Assembly (NCBI RefSeq): GCF_050908995.1
Contig: NC_135119.1
Span: 22,907,001-22,971,000 of the forward strand
From: Andrena cerasifolii
Taxonomy: Eukaryota; Arthropoda; Insecta; Hymenoptera; Andrenidae
Length of the DNA stretch: 64,000 nucleotides
Direction: 5' to 3'
In this document: positions 23,354 through 37,600 of the stretch, piece after piece
Layout: each line of letters starts with the position of its first letter
Position numbering within the stretch: the first letter of the stretch is position 1
Made by a program: the position numbers and the translations under genes
Notes under the pieces: generated by a model
What the model was told of the DNA's origin: nothing
Databases searched by the model: none
What the model saw: only the letters and a program-made list of their open reading frames with translations

Positions 23354-25645
23354 AAGTCTTATTCGCTTGTCGTATCTTAATATCGTCGGAGATGAATATC
23401 GCAGTAATTTTGTCGTTAATTTTACTCGTTTTACTACACCTCGCGTATAATCCCTTCCGTTAGGTACGTGTTCTTTCCTCGCATTTCATAGATCTGTGAT
23501 GCGCCATAAATTCAGGCTTAACCGTGATTCATAGCGATCGCTAATCTTGCCCGTGGCACGCCGTCGCGGTGATATAAAACGGGCCTAAGGACCGTGGAAT
23601 TTTACTAATGCGTCCCCGATGTAACAAAGGGAAAACCACTCCGCTGATCAGCCGAGGACGTGATGTACACCCTGCTGTCATGCGAGCGCTGCATTCGTGG
23701 GAGCGGCGTCGTTCCGCGAGCAACCGTATAAAAGTTTCCGCAGCTATTAATCCGTAGGTACGCATTAATAATTGCCGTTCATCAATCCGGCTTCCAATTT
23801 GCCGGTATCAGCAACGGCTGACCGATACGAATCAGACATTGTGTACTTTGCATATACGCGTTTAGCTGGGGGAGCCAAATTAAAGGATTGGGATCAGGAA
23901 CGGCGAGCCTCTAATCGTTTTCTGCGATCAGTACGTATTGCTTCTGGGCTCTCTGCTAGCAGCATTCCTTTCCCCTTTATCATATCGTCCTTGGTGCAGG
24001 ATTCTTCGTGTAAAATCGTGTTGAAGTGGTTCAGGACTAAAATGCCAGATATATCTGTGATTCAGCTAAATACGGGAATTTTTCACGAGCAAGTGTAGTC
24101 TGGAATTACGACTCCGCGTCTGGTCACGCATCGAAGTCGTTCAACTTACGAGCCTCCCTCAAATGTCCTCGAAAAGTAGGAGCGCTCGCGAAGTCAGCCT
24201 CCGAGAAATCCTATCGCCGGGGCTCTCTGCAACACGAGCCCAACAGACCAGCGGAATTAATCGAGTTGTTTCGCGGGGAATCGGATTATCGCGAACCATT
24301 CGAGGCCTTTGCTCGAAAGCATCCGCCGTTCTTGCCGCTTCGCTCCGCGGCCATAAAAGCTTTTAAAATGGCAGGAATTTTCCGGCGCGGCCAGTCTCGG
24401 CGTGCTTCGGGGCAAGAAAGCAAACGAAGCACACCGCGCAATAGCAACGAGCGCTGCGAGGTACATTAAGCTGGCAATTAAAAGGGGGGCAGGGGAATCG
24501 GAATTCGCCGCGAGCAGGTCGGGCTCCACCTTCTTCCGCGAGGGCGTTCAGACCCTGGACCCTTCTGCCCCGTGTAAATCTAAGCGAAACGGGTTGCTCG
24601 ACACTGAAGCCCTGTGCTTGCGGCACTAACCCATTTCGATGCTACAATCCCTCTCTTTTTCCTCTTGTTGCGCGAGCACGACGGAGATGGGGAGGGTCGT
24701 AAATTCCTTTGAATCGCAGCCGCTTTCCGCTTGATCCTCAGCCTTTCGATTACCTTCGGTTAATTAACGGGCCAGCCGAGTAGGGAACAAAGAGCGAGAT
24801 ATGGCCAGATTAACCATTAAACTGCTACGTTTTTTTAATCCGAACACAGCCCGCGTTCTTTGGCAGTTCTCTGCCATCTTGTTCCCTGATTTTGGCTAAA
24901 AGAGAAAGTAGTATCCTCCCAGGGAAGGTGTTACATTATGTAGGGTTGATCGTTCGCAGACGGCGGGCGTTCGACGTGGACGCGTTGGCAGCTTACGCGC
25001 GCCCGAGTTCAGAGACGCAGATGGAGGGTTAGTCGGAGGATTTGGAAGAGGAGGAAGGCCCGTTGCTCGTGTTAATAGGGCCGAGCATTAGGTTATCTCC
25101 CCGAGGGTCGGAGTGGTGGCGGCGCGGTGTCTGTGGTGGTGCAGGTTTACTCGGCGCAGAGGATGGACGACGTCGGGGCGCCGCCGGTCGTGATTCGGTC
25201 GGACACGCGTATCTCTTTGATATATTGCGGCCAGAGATGCGTTTTTACCCCCTAAAGCTCGAGCCAGCTCCGTCGGAGCCTGTGCACCTAACTTTGGATC
25301 TCTCTCGCTCAGTTTTTCCCTTTTTTCCCCTGTCGTCCCCCATTCCCGTGCCATGCTCCCTATTGTCTATGAAGTTGGCAGCGAATTATGGCAGTTTGGG
25401 GCTCGAAAAATATTCGCCACTCTCCGTGACTCCGTATTCACGAGAAGTTCGTTGGTTGCGATTGCGGAGGGCGGAGGATCTGCGAATTTGTTGGTGATAC
25501 TTTTCTCGGTGACGCGAATCCGTGCTGGTTGTTGACGTAGTACTTGCACTGGGTAGTTTACGAAAAGCAAAGTACATTATTCCTAATAAAAAAGTTACGA
25601 AGAATCTGCGAGTCTTTCCCTAAAAGTTAATACGCTTTAGTTCCC
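23354..25645. other. Non-coding region, nothing recognised
   Basis: Frames overlap on both strands at 24160-24630 and 25040-25580 without domains or convincing splice context. A G-rich stretch with GGTGG-type runs lies around 25100-25200. Confidence 0.5.
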
Positions 25646-26393
25646 TTAAGGGGTTACGCCACCCTGAGGCACTCGAAACAGCACTAAACTAGACGAATTT
25701 TTTTCACTGATACTATGAGGTTGAAAATTATTTATTTTCTTCTTATGGCTAGAGCATGTATTAGTGCATATATTGTATAAATACTGTACAAAAATATTAA
25801 AAAATGACCGAGTTATTTGTTCTCCCGCGAAGCTCGTCCGCCGTTACACGCGTGACTAACCTAACAAATTATAACGAACATGTTCGTCTGAAATCAAAAA
25901 CCCGATGATTTTCGTGTTCCTTAATAAAACACCTACGATGTAGCATAGGGATTTGAGAAAAACGAAATTATTGCACAAATGAGAGCAAAGTGAAAAAAAT
26001 TATACGTTTTTCACATGAAAAAACGAATTTAAACCATTAATTATATACGAATGGGGTATAGGATGGAAAAACAGATATGCTACATCGTAGATAATACCAT
26101 TAAGAATATGCGTGCCAAGTTTGAACTCAATCGGACAAATAGTTTTGGAGATATTTGATAGGTCATCTTTGAAAATGTAGTTTCGAGAAAAACGCAAAAG
26201 AAGAAAAGTAGAATGGTCGCTACCTGCTGCGGAATATCGACATCCGCGCCTCGTTGAAAGCCTATAACTCGGCTATTTTGGGGAATTTTTGCGTCTACAA
26301 TGACTTAAATTATTCTTAAAACTTCGCGTAATAAGAAAATGCAAAGAAAAAAAATCGTGTTTTCAAAACTTTCAGGATGGCGTAACCCCTTAA
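25646..26393. mobile_element. TTAA-flanked MITE, 748 bp
   Basis: TTAA at both ends (25646-25649 and 26390-26393). TIRs of about 22 bp: TTAAGGGGTTACGCCACCCTGA on the left against TTAAGGGGTTACGCCATCCTGA inverted on the right, with one mismatch. The interior is AT-rich and non-coding, and unlike the element at 2241 it is not palindromic throughout. Probably a non-autonomous piggyBac-type element. Confidence 0.75.
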
Positions 26394-29300
26394 TACCTAT
26401 AATTTTATGCTCCCACTCTCTGATTTGATTATTCATTTATCTCGCATTTCGCACGACTAATATTTGTATTAAACCAGTACAAATTTAGTTAAGTCGCCAC
26501 ACAGTAATAAATCGATACCACGCGGCGCTTGGTCATCAATGAATTCGCCGAAATCGCCATCTGACTATTTGATTTACTTTCGGTACAAAGTGTATGTATT
26601 TATTCGCCAGGAATTTTCGTACAAAGTGCAGCTGCGAATGGTCCTTTTATCTGTCCGCCTTCAACAGGCGTTCTCTCCGTTCAACGGTATGGATAGCCGC
26701 TAATTAGCTCCGCGGTGAAACGTATCAAACGGTGGAAATCCGTTAAGTTCCTTGGAAAAACGAGAAAAACCATCCTCCCGCTCCCGCGCCGAGCCATTTT
26801 TCATATCGTCGTTCGCACGAAAAATTCCGGAGGGAACGGGACCATCGAGAACTTAAACGATCCGTCGATGACTACGCGAACTTTCCGTTCGCAATATTAT
26901 TGGCAAATACCTCGTGCCTGTGTCGCGTCGTTTTTCAACGCGGATACGATTTTCCAGCTCGCGTTCCCGAGGAAACCGATATCAGAATTTATCAGAACCC
27001 ACGGTTCTCTCGTATAATTTCACTGCTCCGTTGTCAATTGGATCTTTCTATTTTCAATTGGATTCCCTTGCGTCTAACCGTATTTTTTGTTCAAATAGAA
27101 GAATGTCAATTGCGTATTTATTTAGCATCTTCCGAAAATGAATTAACCAGGAGTTAATAATTGGAAGAATTATTTGGTATTAATTCAGATTCCTGCTTGC
27201 ACGTGCCAGCAGTAATTTCAGGCTTCCTCAGGCTCTGCCTCAGACTTACTTTCTTTTCTAGCTTATTTCTTATAGGAACTGAGAGAAATCACCGAATTCC
27301 GATCGCCACAATAGAATGGTTTTCTTTGCCGCGGAAATATCAAGATGATATTCCAATACGGCTGGTTCCCATGGATCTCATCATTCGTTGCAAGTCCCAT
27401 TCTCGTCGATGCGTTTCCAGCGCGTGCACGTATCATCCGGCGGATAGCTAGCAGGCCACAATACGCAGGCTTCGTAGAATCCGTGCCGCTATTGCAAGAC
27501 GATGCGGAAACCCGTAGGAAAAATCAGAGTAGCCAAGCTATTTGCCTGTCGATATTAGACGAGCCGCTCGAATAACGCTTGGAAATGACGTAACGTCGAT
27601 TGGAAGCGAATAGACGATATATTAAATGCAGCTCCGACTGAAACAGCGGGTGATTACTTTCCGCGATAATAAATTACGCCCGTCGTCGTGGAAATTTGCC
27701 GCTCTTTGTCCCGTTCAGCTACGCCCAGCCGTGGCGACACATTCAATTCTGATCCCGGCGCTCTTCAAGTCCCCGGAGAAGCGTTTTTATCGCAGTCCTC
27801 GTGTTTTTAAATCGCTCATCAGACACGGATTGTCGTGGAGATTGAAAGGAACGGCGGTAGTTGCGGCGCGAGGTCGCTCTCGGGTCCCGGCTATTTGTTT
27901 TTCATCAAGCTTCGATAAACATTTTCGCGACTTCGCGACAATGGCACCCCCGAGGAAAAAGGGCGCGCGTACACGCGCCCTGGGAAGTTTCAAATTTCTG
28001 TTTGTATCCCCTCGTCCTGGCGCCGGACCTTTTCACCGTTTGCTGATTAAATTTCGCTGCACTGGCGAATCGAAGTGAACCGTTCCCTAGTGCCGACGAT
28101 TATTTCTCACGATCCCTGATTTATATTAACCAGTACAAACAACGACAACGGTGAACTGTGCGCGTCGTAAAAAGGAATACCCGCTTGGGTCTAGATTACA
28201 ACGGCGCGACGGGTCCGCCGTATGGAAGGTATGGACAAAATATTCGACCGTGAACGAGCGGGCGCTCGCGTTTATGGCTATGAAAATTGAAACGCGAAAG
28301 GGCCTGGGGGGTGGCAATGCCGCGGAACGAAAATTGAATTGTCGGATTTCAGCGGGCCACAGCGGCTTTCGCCCATTACCAGCCGGCTAATTCGAAAAAC
28401 GCGCGCGGATTTCCATTTCGTTGCAAGTAGTTTCTGTCGCGCCGGGCCAGACCATATTCGCCTGCTCGAGATTGTCGATTACAGACTATTTTAGGGAAGG
28501 CTGGCGAGATTACACCCGCGCACCGTAGCGATTTTCGTCTTTTTTCCCCACCTGTCCCACCCCCTCGCGTCGTTCGCCTCGCTTTCGGCGCTCGCATCTA
28601 TCTGCATGCAACAGGCGATTCAGCCTCGTTCGATTTGTATTTCGATGAGCCTCGATATCCTTTAATCCTCTTGCTGCGTTTAAAATCCTATAGAGAGGTA
28701 CGCTTCGGACGTTACCGGTGGCTACGAATCTTCCCGAACCCGAAGCGGGCGTTGGCGGCAAGTTCGATGGAGCTTAGAGTTTAGACGAACTGGGTACAGC
28801 ATGCGAGTGAAAGGTCTGGATGGTGCGACGCGGTAATTTGGTTGGTAAGTGGCGAGGAATTTTAGAAAGGTTAACAAGGGAACAGTCGAGGTTTCAAGCG
28901 TCTGCTGCGAGAGATAGAATTAGCAAGCTGATGGGTAAGAGGGCACAGAGAGCGAGGGGTGTTTGCACAGAGCAAAGAGTTAGAACTGCAGAGTAGAATT
29001 ATGCATATTTGTGAGACATATTTATCCTTCTGTCACCTCAAATGTTTCTGCTGAGTTCGGCGATAGCGAAAGTGTAAGAAGCTTTTCAGTTAAATGGCGG
29101 ATGTCTGGCGAACGAGGCGGGGTACCTTCAAGCTTGTTTCTGAATTCAGATAGTAATCAGTTAATAGTACCCAGCTTCCTAAGTGCTGCCGCGAACTTTG
29201 CACGTCTTTCAGTAGTCGGAGCCAAATCTGGTCAGCCCCGTCTATACTGATATAGCTCAATGTTCGGCCCTCGCGCCTTACCTCTCAACACTTCTCGCTC

Positions 29301-30409
29301 TCCCAAGGGAACTTCCTTCCTCGGATTCAGGCACAACAGCGTGCTGCTAGAACGTTCGTAAGGAGCACGCTGTTCAGTGTTCTGGAATCATCCGGCCGCT
29401 GTTTGCTTGTGTTACGGGGTGAAAGTCAGAGAAGTGGAAACAGAATTTTCCTCGCTAGAAGAAGTATTTTAGGTACTCCGGTCGACGGAGCTTCATAGAG
29501 GCTACTTCTCTTTCTGCGCGAGAGCCGACCTTCCGGTCGATGGCACGTGAAAAGTTGACTTTCGATAAACGGGTTTATAGATTGTAGAAAGCCTTACGAC
29601 ATGCTTCTTCCGCTCGACTGTCCTCCACGAGCTGCGACCCGACTGATATCTTTACGCGAAATCTCGGATCTCCGGTTCTCCCTGCCGCGAAGATTTAAAT
29701 TCCGCGAAACTTTCTCGCCGCCCCGTCGGTATTCCTCCCGCGAGGCCGATTTATTCGACTGAATGGGATCCATCCCCGGCATAAATTCCCTCCGACCGAT
29801 CACCCGTTGTATCGTTATCAATGCTCGCGTATTCGCGCGAACCTGCGGATCCATTCTTCGTGGAAACGCGTCGCGAACGTGGCCCGCAAGACCTGACGCT
29901 TACCCACGACTTTCCGTCGATGCTGTAAATGCCGGAACGTCCCAGTAATGGTAATTTTAATGACGTGACGGATGAATTAGTTTCTGCGATTTAGAATTAT
30001 ACCGCTTCTTGTAACATGATCCCTCGCCGGTAACGCGGTCGAATCTGATCTCACTTTCAGGAGCATATTTCCTGCCCGAGGGGTTGGTTTTGTTATCGAA
30101 GTCGTAGACAGAAGGCAGAGAAAGCGCTTCACGCTGCGGAGACGCGAGCCAGTCTTAAGCAAATTACGAGACTGATCTCCTTCGTCGGGGAAGTGTCGCG
30201 AAGCGGAAGAGATAAGGGGTCGCTTGCTTAACGATTCTTGTTTCGCGAACTAGCACGCAACATTCCATCAATTCAGCCATTAGCAAACCTTGTGTACCGA
30301 TTAATGGCCGCCGTTCACGACTTCAGTCTCAACTGATAAAAAACTTTCTTCCCACATTCTCTGCCGCTTTCGCGAGCACCTGATACGGCTTGTTACGCTT
30401 CATTTCACT
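26394..30409. other. Non-coding region, nothing recognised
   Basis: Mixed GC-rich sequence with chance frames up to 150 codons (for example 27626-28078) lacking domains. No repeats with definable ends. Confidence 0.5.
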
Positions 30410-31180
30410 TTGCCATTCAATTCTACGGAGGAATATCAAACGTCGTCTCCCTGTAACGCTATATTTATCCAAACCCTTAAAGCAACAGATGATGATGAAA
30501 TTGCGAATTTATTTGGCACGTTTTTTGGATCAGTCTATCGAAATAGCACTACTAATTACAAAATCCCGGAAAATGGATGTAACCCCTGTTTTTATGACCT
30601 GGATATTGACTTTAGTGATGTTTATATCAGATTAAATAAACTTGATGTCAATAAAGGTCCTGGTTTAGATGGTACCCCACCCTTGTTTTTTAAAATATGT
30701 AGCTTTATTATATCTCGGCCGCTTTGGATAATCTTTAATAAATCGATAAAATCAGGCTTATTCCCGAAATCTTGGAAGACCAATCTGGTTACACCCATTT
30801 TCAAATCGGCGATAAAAAAAAATGTTGAAAATTATAGACCTATAAGCATTATTAGCGTTGTACCTAAAATCTTCGAAGAAATTGTAACAAATAAGCTACA
30901 CTGTACGGTTTCTCTCTCAATATGTGAAGACCAACATGGTTTCGTAAATAAGCGATCAACAACCACTAACCTAGCGGTATATTGCAATTATGTCGTATTT
31001 TCTTTAGAAGCTAAACTACAGGTTGACGCAATATTTACTGATTTTCAAAAAGCTTTTGACACTGTAAATCATTCTCTTTTAATTGAGAAGCTGTCAGCTT
31101 TGGGCTGCAAGGGTAATCTATTGGCATGGCTAGGGAGTTACCTTACTGATCGTTTTCAAATTATAAAGAACCCTATGTAA
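30410..31180 (+). pseudogene. LINE reverse transcriptase, N-terminal half of RT domain
   Basis: An uninterrupted frame of 256 residues with ordered RT motifs: NKGPGLDGTPPLFFK (about residues 86-100), NYRPISIISVVPKIFEEI (about 141-158), QHGFVNKRSTTTNLAVY (about 173-189) and the catalytic-Asp region DAIFTDFQKAFDTVNHSLL (about 207-225). The frame stops soon after RFQIIK, where a full element would continue into the region with the second catalytic Asp pair. It cannot encode an active enzyme. The absence of stops or frameshifts over 770 bases suggests the insertion is fairly recent. Confidence 0.85.
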
Positions 31181-31186
31181 ATATTC

Positions 31187-31511
31187 GATCATGATTACTC
31201 TACAATATTAAACACAGTCAACCTCGAAACATTAGCTGCACGTAGAAGAATATCCGACCATTTCTTTATTTTTAATTTAATCAATAACCATATTGATTGT
31301 CCCTCTTCTTATGCAAATCAATTTCTACGCACCTGAACGCGCATTGAGATCTAGAGCAGGACTACAACCACTTAAATCCAGATCTACATATGGATTAATT
31401 AATCCAATAAATCGAATTATTGTTGACTCTAATACTCTCTATAATAGTATTGATTTCTTTAATGGATCTGGGCACACCTTTAAAAGACAGTTACGTAGGA
31501 TTATCGCATAA
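31187..31511 (+). pseudogene. LINE ORF C-terminal tail, frameshifted
   Basis: First frame (31187-31336): LETLAARRRISDHFFIFNLI followed by NNHIDCPSS, the usual tail of jockey/CR1-like ORFs, ending at TGA 31334. A shifted frame then continues to 31511 with STYGLINPINRIIVDSN and a final DFF... segment, again typical of the end of these ORFs. The change of frame near 31310-31330 marks a small indel. It joins directly to the RT fragment, indicating loss of several hundred bases between them. Confidence 0.7.
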
Positions 31512-31635
31512 TATCTTATCCGGTGTACCATGTAATACAGCATGTCTATCTTTTGTTATATTAGGTAAAGTTCTTTTTCCTTTCTAAACATTTATGTAAA
31601 GAGAGCTTCGGTCCGTTTATAAATAAATAAAGCAT

Positions 31636-34600
31636 TAAAGAAATGCAATGTTCAACGCTGACATAATTTCCCTGAACTCTACCAACTTCTGCTTCGTCCT
31701 TCAAAGGAATACTTACACCACTTTGGAGCTTCCCTTCGGGCAAGGAAGACTCCTCCAGGTTCCTGATTTAAGGACACGAGAAAACCTTCGAATTTAGGCG
31801 AAGGCACTTCCGCTGGCGCGAGTCTCCATTTCGCCCCCCTTTCCTTTCTAACGTTCCCGCAAAACAGATAAGGGTAGTTTACACCCGAAGATGACCGCGT
31901 TTGTATGCAGAGTCCGCGCCGCGCGGAACGCTGAGACAGGAAACGGGACAAAGGTGGAGAGGAACAAAAAGAGAGGGAGGGATCGTACCGGCAGACAAAG
32001 CGGAGCAAAGTGAAAGGAAGAATGGCGAGAAGTGATTTGCACGCATGCAACAGCGGGTTTTTGGAATGGAGGGCCTTTTGACCGTCGCCTGGCCATCCAA
32101 GGAGATACTGTTGCCTCGGGAGAAGCACACCGTTTACTTCCAGTACTCGTATTCATACGCTGCCACACAAAACGCTCCCGTTCTATTCCGCGCCTCCTCC
32201 TCTCGCCCCGATACGCGGCGCAGTTTTCCGCCTGGCATTCTGTTTCGCGCGTAATTGAACGTAACGTCGTATCTTCTCATCTTCAGGACGTCCTGCGCTA
32301 TGCACTTCTTTGACCCGGACTCGCTTTCATCTCCTCACTGTTTTTCCTCCTTCGCTTGTCTCTTGTCTCTCGGCGGCGCACTTTCTTCTCCCGGCTTAAG
32401 CGAACGAGCGCTGCCATTGTTTCGATTCATCGACGGCAGCGTCGGACCGAGGGGGTGGTTCTTTTGACGGATATTTAGACGCCGTTCAGACGACTGTGCT
32501 GAGCGTTTCGCGTGGAGGATATCGGGGGATAAATATTTAAGAAAGAAGAGAGCGAGGTAAATATCTCATAGAAAGGGTATCGACGATCGAAGAGTTCATT
32601 GTCAAGCGCAGGAAGGTCATAAAGTTCGATTCTTCGCTTGTGGGAGGAATCAGCACTCTTCAAATTGCCTAGAAGTCTGCAGGATAAACTTTGGAAAGCT
32701 GCTAATCGTTGTAACGTATTGTGATACTGTTATCGATAGGTGGAGAAATATTTGCGGTGTCAATAGAACTCTGAGAAATGTTAGTACAGACACTTTCGCG
32801 AAAGACGCCCAAGAGAGATTATCTTCCCTTTTTGATCAATTTCGAGCGACCTCGGCGGCAGAGACATATTGTCCGCTGAAAGCGTAGAACGCCGACAATT
32901 TCTCTCCTGTTTGCTTCCCTATTTTGCCCAGCCGCGCTGTATTCTACGTCGGTGTCCGGCAACGACCGATATCCTTCTTTACAGTTCGCCTCGCTGGGAC
33001 TTCGTTTAGAACTCGGAGCGTAACGACGCCGCCGCAGTCGCAAACGAACTTTTACCGCAATACAAACTGGACCAACAAAGCGCTCGTAGAAGTTAAGAAG
33101 TTAAGGGATTGCGAGGAGTTTTTCAAGGCCGCTGACGCCGGTTCCGTTACCCAGCATCGAGCAGCGGGTACAGATTTTTCACCGCATCCTCGCGAGGATA
33201 TTTTAAACTGTCCATTAGAATTCAACTACGATGAAAACTTTCCCGTCGCCTCACGTACAACTTCCTCCGAGCTATTTTCAAGGTTGTGAAATTCATCTGG
33301 CGGGGCTTCTGTTGCGTTGTTACCGAGGGTAACTCGGAACCTCAGAGCATCAACGCCTCACGGCTGCATTTAAGGACCGATACATTCGTCGTCGACTGTA
33401 TTTCAAATTAACGGTGCAAGTCAACCGTTGCCATTCTATTCGATTGCCAATTCTTAGAGCGTAAGAAGGCACCCTTAGGAGAATCTGCCAATCGCAAGCG
33501 AGGTGGACATATATTTACCACAGGGTACAGACAAACTCAGGGTACACACCGTCAGACGTATCGGTAATTGAGAGGAGACGTCGGAGGCTCGCAGGGGTTT
33601 CGAAATTTTCCGCGTCGACGGAAACGAGCGGGCAGCTAGTCTCCTTGCCGTTTCGTGCGGACCCTTTCATTCGCCCTGCCAACCTTTGTCTGCGGCGAAG
33701 TGATCGTCAAAGAGCGACCCCCTTGACTTTTCCCACGTCTGGTCATTCACTTGCTACGTGAAAAACACGGTACACCGGCGAGCACGCGAACATGGAGGAA
33801 CGAAGAAAGGGGCGAAATGGGGTGGAGAGAGGCGCAAAGGGAAAGTACAGGGGCCACGGGAAGGGGAGTAGAATGCGAGGGGAGGGAAACACGAGACGGG
33901 TGCTCCATTTCAGGATGCACGAACTCGCCCGTACCATTCGGAGAAATAATCTTCGCCGACCCTTTTACGTGCGTCTGGTGTCGTCTTTTCGCCCTTTCGA
34001 CCTTCCTTTGCCTTACAACCCTCTCTTTTTTAACAGTCCACGGGGACCGCCGCTCCCCCTCTCTCTCTCCGTCGTTGCCTCCGTCCTCCGCGCGTCGCGC
34101 TCTTTCTCAGTGTCCCTTTACAGCCCTTTCTCTTTTTCGTGGCCCTTTGTCTCGCGCGAAAGTGACTTCGGATGTTGCACCATACGTCGGAAGGTGTTTC
34201 ACAGCGATGTGGAATAATCGACCGTTGCGCGTTCGTAATTACAACCTTAGCGTAGCCAGAGGTTCTTCGTGTATAATTATCGTCGTCCTTGGTCGCGTTG
34301 CTTTCCTCGTCTTGCGAAGACAACCTTCTTCCAGAGCATTCAGCTTTCTGAACGTTGTCCATTTTCTATTCTCCGCGTCGCAGACCCAAGATCCAATGTT
34401 CAAATACCTTTTCTACCCATCGTTGATACAATAAACCAACCGCGCAACAGAGAATTAGAGCAGTCGGAACTTGTTGCGGTTCATTGAACATGCCGAGCAT
34501 TCGTGCACGCGGCCAAACGCTCCGCGATCGATGGGAAACTATTTTAAACTGTTTGACAAAACAGCTTGGAACGTTGTTTCAACAGTTGGTTTTGCGCGAG

Positions 34601-37600
34601 GTTTACGCTCACAGAAAAACACATGGCTCACGGATTACGGGTGGGCCGCGCGTCGGTTTAACGTCGACTGCGGACAGCGATGTATTAACTTGAAACGAAA
34701 GTTCCGCGCTGATCCGAGTGTTTCGCTGTGCAACTATTGCTAGCACACCTGGTACCATTGCACGCGATGCTCGTGAGCATCTCTATGCTCGCTACTATCC
34801 TTCGCAGCATTTTGAAAAGGCAACGTTACCATTCGTGAACGACTAGCGGAACGATATTGAGAGTCATGGTCTTACCTGACGTGTTGCGAAAAATCGAAGA
34901 TCGAAATTCAAAGACCGTGAAGCGTCGGTCCAACTTTACGATACCGCGCGTCGCGAGTGAGACCGGCCGCGAGCGATCTCACGGTTTTAATAGAAGAAAG
35001 AAAATTGTTATGTCGTGCGACGATCAATGCGTCACAGTCAGTCAGGTTCGTTCCAATAAAAATCGTCCGTTTGCGAAACGCGCGGCACTGCGCGCACCAA
35101 AGGTGGAGGCAGAAAGAACGCAGAGCAGAGAAAGAGAAGGGCGCAAGGATTAAAACAGAGAACTCCGCGAATTTTCAGGCGGCGCGTATAGCTAAAAATT
35201 GTACTTGCCGCACGAAAGTTGTAACAGCGGGCGTGTTTCATGGGACGTTTATCATCCCTTCTTTTAATTACGCTGTAACGAACGCTGAAATGCTAAAATA
35301 CGCGGCCAAGGAGTGTGGATGAAGCGTTTCGCTCGACGAAACAATTCGGATTTTAATGCGAGGCTTTGGCTTCTGTACAGCCGCGCTGCCTCTCTTCTTT
35401 CCAATTTAAACAATGTAGCCTGCTATGTAATTAATACCGCGCCTCTCCTAATTAATACGGTAACCATTGAACCGCCCGCCGTCGAATTTCATGAATTTTT
35501 TTCCCCCGGGAAAATACTAGCGCGTCTGGCGCGCGTTCGTTCCCTGCTAGACGAAGGATCGGGGATTAAGGTCTTATCGGAGGTAGCAGTGGCCCCAGCA
35601 GCTAATAATGCTCAGCTTCGATTAATATATCGAGAATTAGGGGGCTGCCCAGAGTTTCGCGCCGTCGGTAATATTCGCAGCTCCTATATTCTGGCTAAGC
35701 AGCTTATTTTTTTCACCCCCGGCGCCTTAATGCACCACCGAAGGCAAGTTTCGGTACACAGACCATATTTGTCTTCTACGTAGGAATAGAAACTGCAGGG
35801 TTCTAACGTTCCACCTTACCTCGAGCTGCGCGTGTTTATTGCATTTTTTACGTTGACATATCATCGCGTTTATCAGCCCGGTTCGTTGATACGGTTTATT
35901 AAGATTCTCGGACGATAGTATTTATGACACGGCCAGAGCAGTATTATCGCCACAGGAACGTCTCTTATCTACCAGGCACCGAAACGAGGAAACCAAGCCC
36001 CGTAAGGTGATTCGTGGACTATCTTTGTAAAAGAGAATTTAGTTCAACGTTATCTTTAGGTAAGGTGGCTGTTGGAGAAGTAATGGATGCACGAACCACA
36101 GGACTAACTAAATTTCGAAAGAATTCGGAATTCGTACGGTAACCCGATTCCTTAATACCCTTAAGTGGAGTATCTCCTCGGCTGGAAGAGTTCCATTCAA
36201 GGGAGCAAAGACTAATAGAAGCGATTAAATAATAGACTCCCTCCCCTCTGACAAAAAGAAATTTATTAAAGCTCGTGACCGGTCGGAGTAGCGTGTACGT
36301 GATCGAGGGCATCGCCCGACCGCAGAGTTGAACCGTCGAGACGGAGCTTATCAGGGCTGCGCGCCCATCCGATATCAGCCCTCTCCGCTAACCAGACCCC
36401 TCTCTGCACCTGATCATCGATGACCGAATTTCGACCGGTGAAATCGCATGGAAATGATCGATGTCGATCTCCGCCCCCTTCATCTTCCCACTCGTTCTTT
36501 TCACTCGTTCTATTTCGCGAGACCCCGATATCGACAAGCTCGCTGTTCGACCGGGGAATCCGCGAGATAGAGTTGAACCGTGTAACGTGATTATTAAACG
36601 ATGGTTATTAATGGAGGGGATCGTCTGGCCTAGCAGTTGCCGCGGAGCGTTCGATAATTACTGAGCGTGGTTAACAAGTTTCCTTCGGAATTGCCCGTAA
36701 AAATCAAGATTTCCGGGGAGAACCGCTTTGGAACTAGCCGATGAGCGTTTACGAGGAAGAGTATGATTTTGCTAATAATTCTAGAAGTGTACGGGAAATG
36801 TTTCCCCGCCCGGCATCGCTCGCCGATATTAGCAAGCTTGTACAGAGCGCTTCGATCACTCCGCGTGTATTAATTACGCATAGTTTGTTTTAAACTTTAT
36901 CTTTTCGGGGAGTAGCCTCTGTTAGGTGAAAGGGAAACGTATAATAGCTGGGCGATGGTCAGCTCATTATGTAAACATTTCTTCGCTTCGGGCAGATCGG
37001 GTTAGCTCGTGGGGAAAGTTTAATAATTACACTCGCGTAAGATGAGTAAACGTGCCATTTACATCGAACCGTTCGCTGCGAGCGAAACCAGTTGATTTGC
37101 GTTCAATCGGGTTGAAATACGCTCGTGTTTCTGTTCGAGGAGTGACCTAGTTGTCAAGTTGATAGTTGGTAAAGAAATATGTTTTTCCAGGCCTCCATTA
37201 ACGCCAGTAACTCCTATGCAAAATAGCCGTCGATTACCGTGCGTAGCAAAAAGTTACAGGGGGATATGTTTCCAATAATATTGATTCCACAGTGCGTCTG
37301 ACTACTGGCTGACCGTTTCCACTGGCGCCCGGTTTCCCTTCACTTCACGTTCATCTCTACCAGTCAGCAATCAATGTACAACCACGAATAACATCCCTTG
37401 CAATCGTCTATTACCAAAGATCTATTTTTTCGAAACGAAATTTCGTCAAAGTTACAAACTGGGTACATTTACCCTATCGAGTCAGGTAACGAGTCGATCA
37501 TTCGATGCCCACCGCCCACAAGGGAAGTTCTATTTACACGCTACTGCTGAGAAAAGATTGAAAAAGCTTTTTCATCGCTCTCATCCCTCAACCTCCCTTT

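Larger units (their letters stand above)
30410..31635 (+). mobile_element. LINE retrotransposon, 5' truncated and internally deleted (jockey/CR1-like)
   Basis: Contains the N-terminal part of a LINE reverse transcriptase (30410-31180), then directly the C-terminal tail of the same kind of ORF (31187-31511), with the middle including the expected [YF]xDD catalytic box missing. The 3' untranslated part ends near 31620-31635 with a (AATA)-type run, TATAAATAAATAAAG, typical of jockey/CR1 tails. The 5' limit is set by the start of recognisable protein. No target duplication was identified. Confidence 0.85.

Noticed and set aside
33751..34434. 227-codon open frame
   Set aside because: Spans the purine/pyrimidine patch and is low complexity; a second frame is open over the same bases.
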